Source: Salipiger pallidus (lineage in GTDB: Bacteria; Pseudomonadota; Alphaproteobacteria; Rhodobacterales; Rhodobacteraceae). Taken from it: a DNA stretch of 64,000 bases. Both the position numbers and the translations under genes were made by a program. This document shows, in pieces, positions 63,946 through 64,000 of the stretch; the stretch's first letter is position 1; each line of letters opens with the position of its first letter. The notes under the pieces are model-generated. The model saw nothing but the letters and a program-made list of their open reading frames with translations, made no database searches and had not been told where the DNA came from. Where the stretch lies: contig NZ_BMJV01000003.1 of NCBI RefSeq assembly GCF_014643635.1, positions 124,001 to 188,000 on the forward strand, read 5' to 3'.

Positions 63946-64000
63946 TCAGTGGACCCGGCTTACCACGAATTCAGCAAGGTCCGACAGAACGTCGCGCAGC
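63946..64000 (-). CDS. C-terminal end of an unidentified gene (polyprenyl-synthase-like tail)
   Basis: Only the last 17 residues are visible, LRDVLSDLAEFVVSRVH, before a TGA. The pattern resembles the end of long-chain polyprenyl diphosphate synthases (which end with a helix close to 'L..la.yvv.R'). Next to ispE an isoprenoid gene would be plausible. The identification is tentative. Confidence 0.4.
   Translation of the reverse strand, partial: LRDVLSDLAEFVVSRVH

Overview
This 64 kb window is chromosomal DNA of a high-GC alphaproteobacterium, almost certainly a member of the Rhodobacterales (Roseobacter/Rhodobacter group). The indicators are the ATP synthase Fo operon atpI-B-E-b'-b split from F1, a MipZ division-site ATPase next to it, the dnaK/dnaJ pair under an RpoH-type promoter, GTG starts and tightly overlapping genes, and several protein families I know mainly from this order (the exported 'translocase'-like protein paired with a PBP-OmpA fusion, and a tiny Gly/Ser-rich secreted peptide). 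No tRNA, rRNA, CRISPR array, prophage or insertion sequence was recognised. The gene content is mostly core and housekeeping.

Layout. 1-9.3 kb: the 3'-truncated (at the window edge) secreted parvulin PPIase is divergent from secA, followed by a SulP anion transporter, a two-gene envelope pair (membrane-anchored protein plus PBP-OmpA fusion) and radC. 9.4-13.5 kb: DedA, dnaJ and dnaK on the minus strand. 13.7-24 kb: alkB, then a long minus-strand translation/export block that reads ffh, a small coupled protein, three overlapping GNAT acetyltransferases, chorismate mutase, rpsP, an OmpV/MipA-like porin, rimM, a broken sulfotransferase-like gene, a membrane protein, trmD, rplS and rpmE. The normally compact rpsP-rimM-trmD-rplS operon is therefore opened by three extra loci. 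24-32 kb: a small secreted peptide, a LysR/DMT-exporter pair, ArsR, the Fo operon, mipZ and small membrane or lipoprotein genes. 32.5-48 kb: smc, an MFS carrier, trpS, a rhomboid-fold protein without its catalytic residues, phospholipase D, murJ, a two-component pair (PAS hybrid kinase and OmpR-type regulator), map and mscS. 48-64 kb: rsmD, a ferredoxin-reductase-like flavoprotein divergent from a peroxiredoxin, a decayed DUF805 gene, mlaC-mlaA, a PrtD/PrtE-type secretion pair, ridA, GDPD, a FemAB-like acyltransferase, pterin dehydratase, a cation/proton antiporter fused to a cyclic-nucleotide domain, a TPR protein, ispE and the tail of one more gene.

How the parts fit. Many genes serve envelope biogenesis and export (SecA, PPIase, Ffh, MurJ, MlaA/C, OmpV-like, type I secretion pair, PBP-OmpA) and protein synthesis or folding (DnaK/J, S16, L19, L31, RimM, TrmD, RsmD, TrpS, Map). 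I did not find a convincing new multi-gene defence or mobile system. The most noteworthy observations are two frameshifted pseudogenes that can be reconstructed by eye, a catalytically dead rhomboid, the interrupted ribosomal operon, the triple GNAT array, the PBP-OmpA pair, hairpins bracketing atpE, and dispersed short palindromes.
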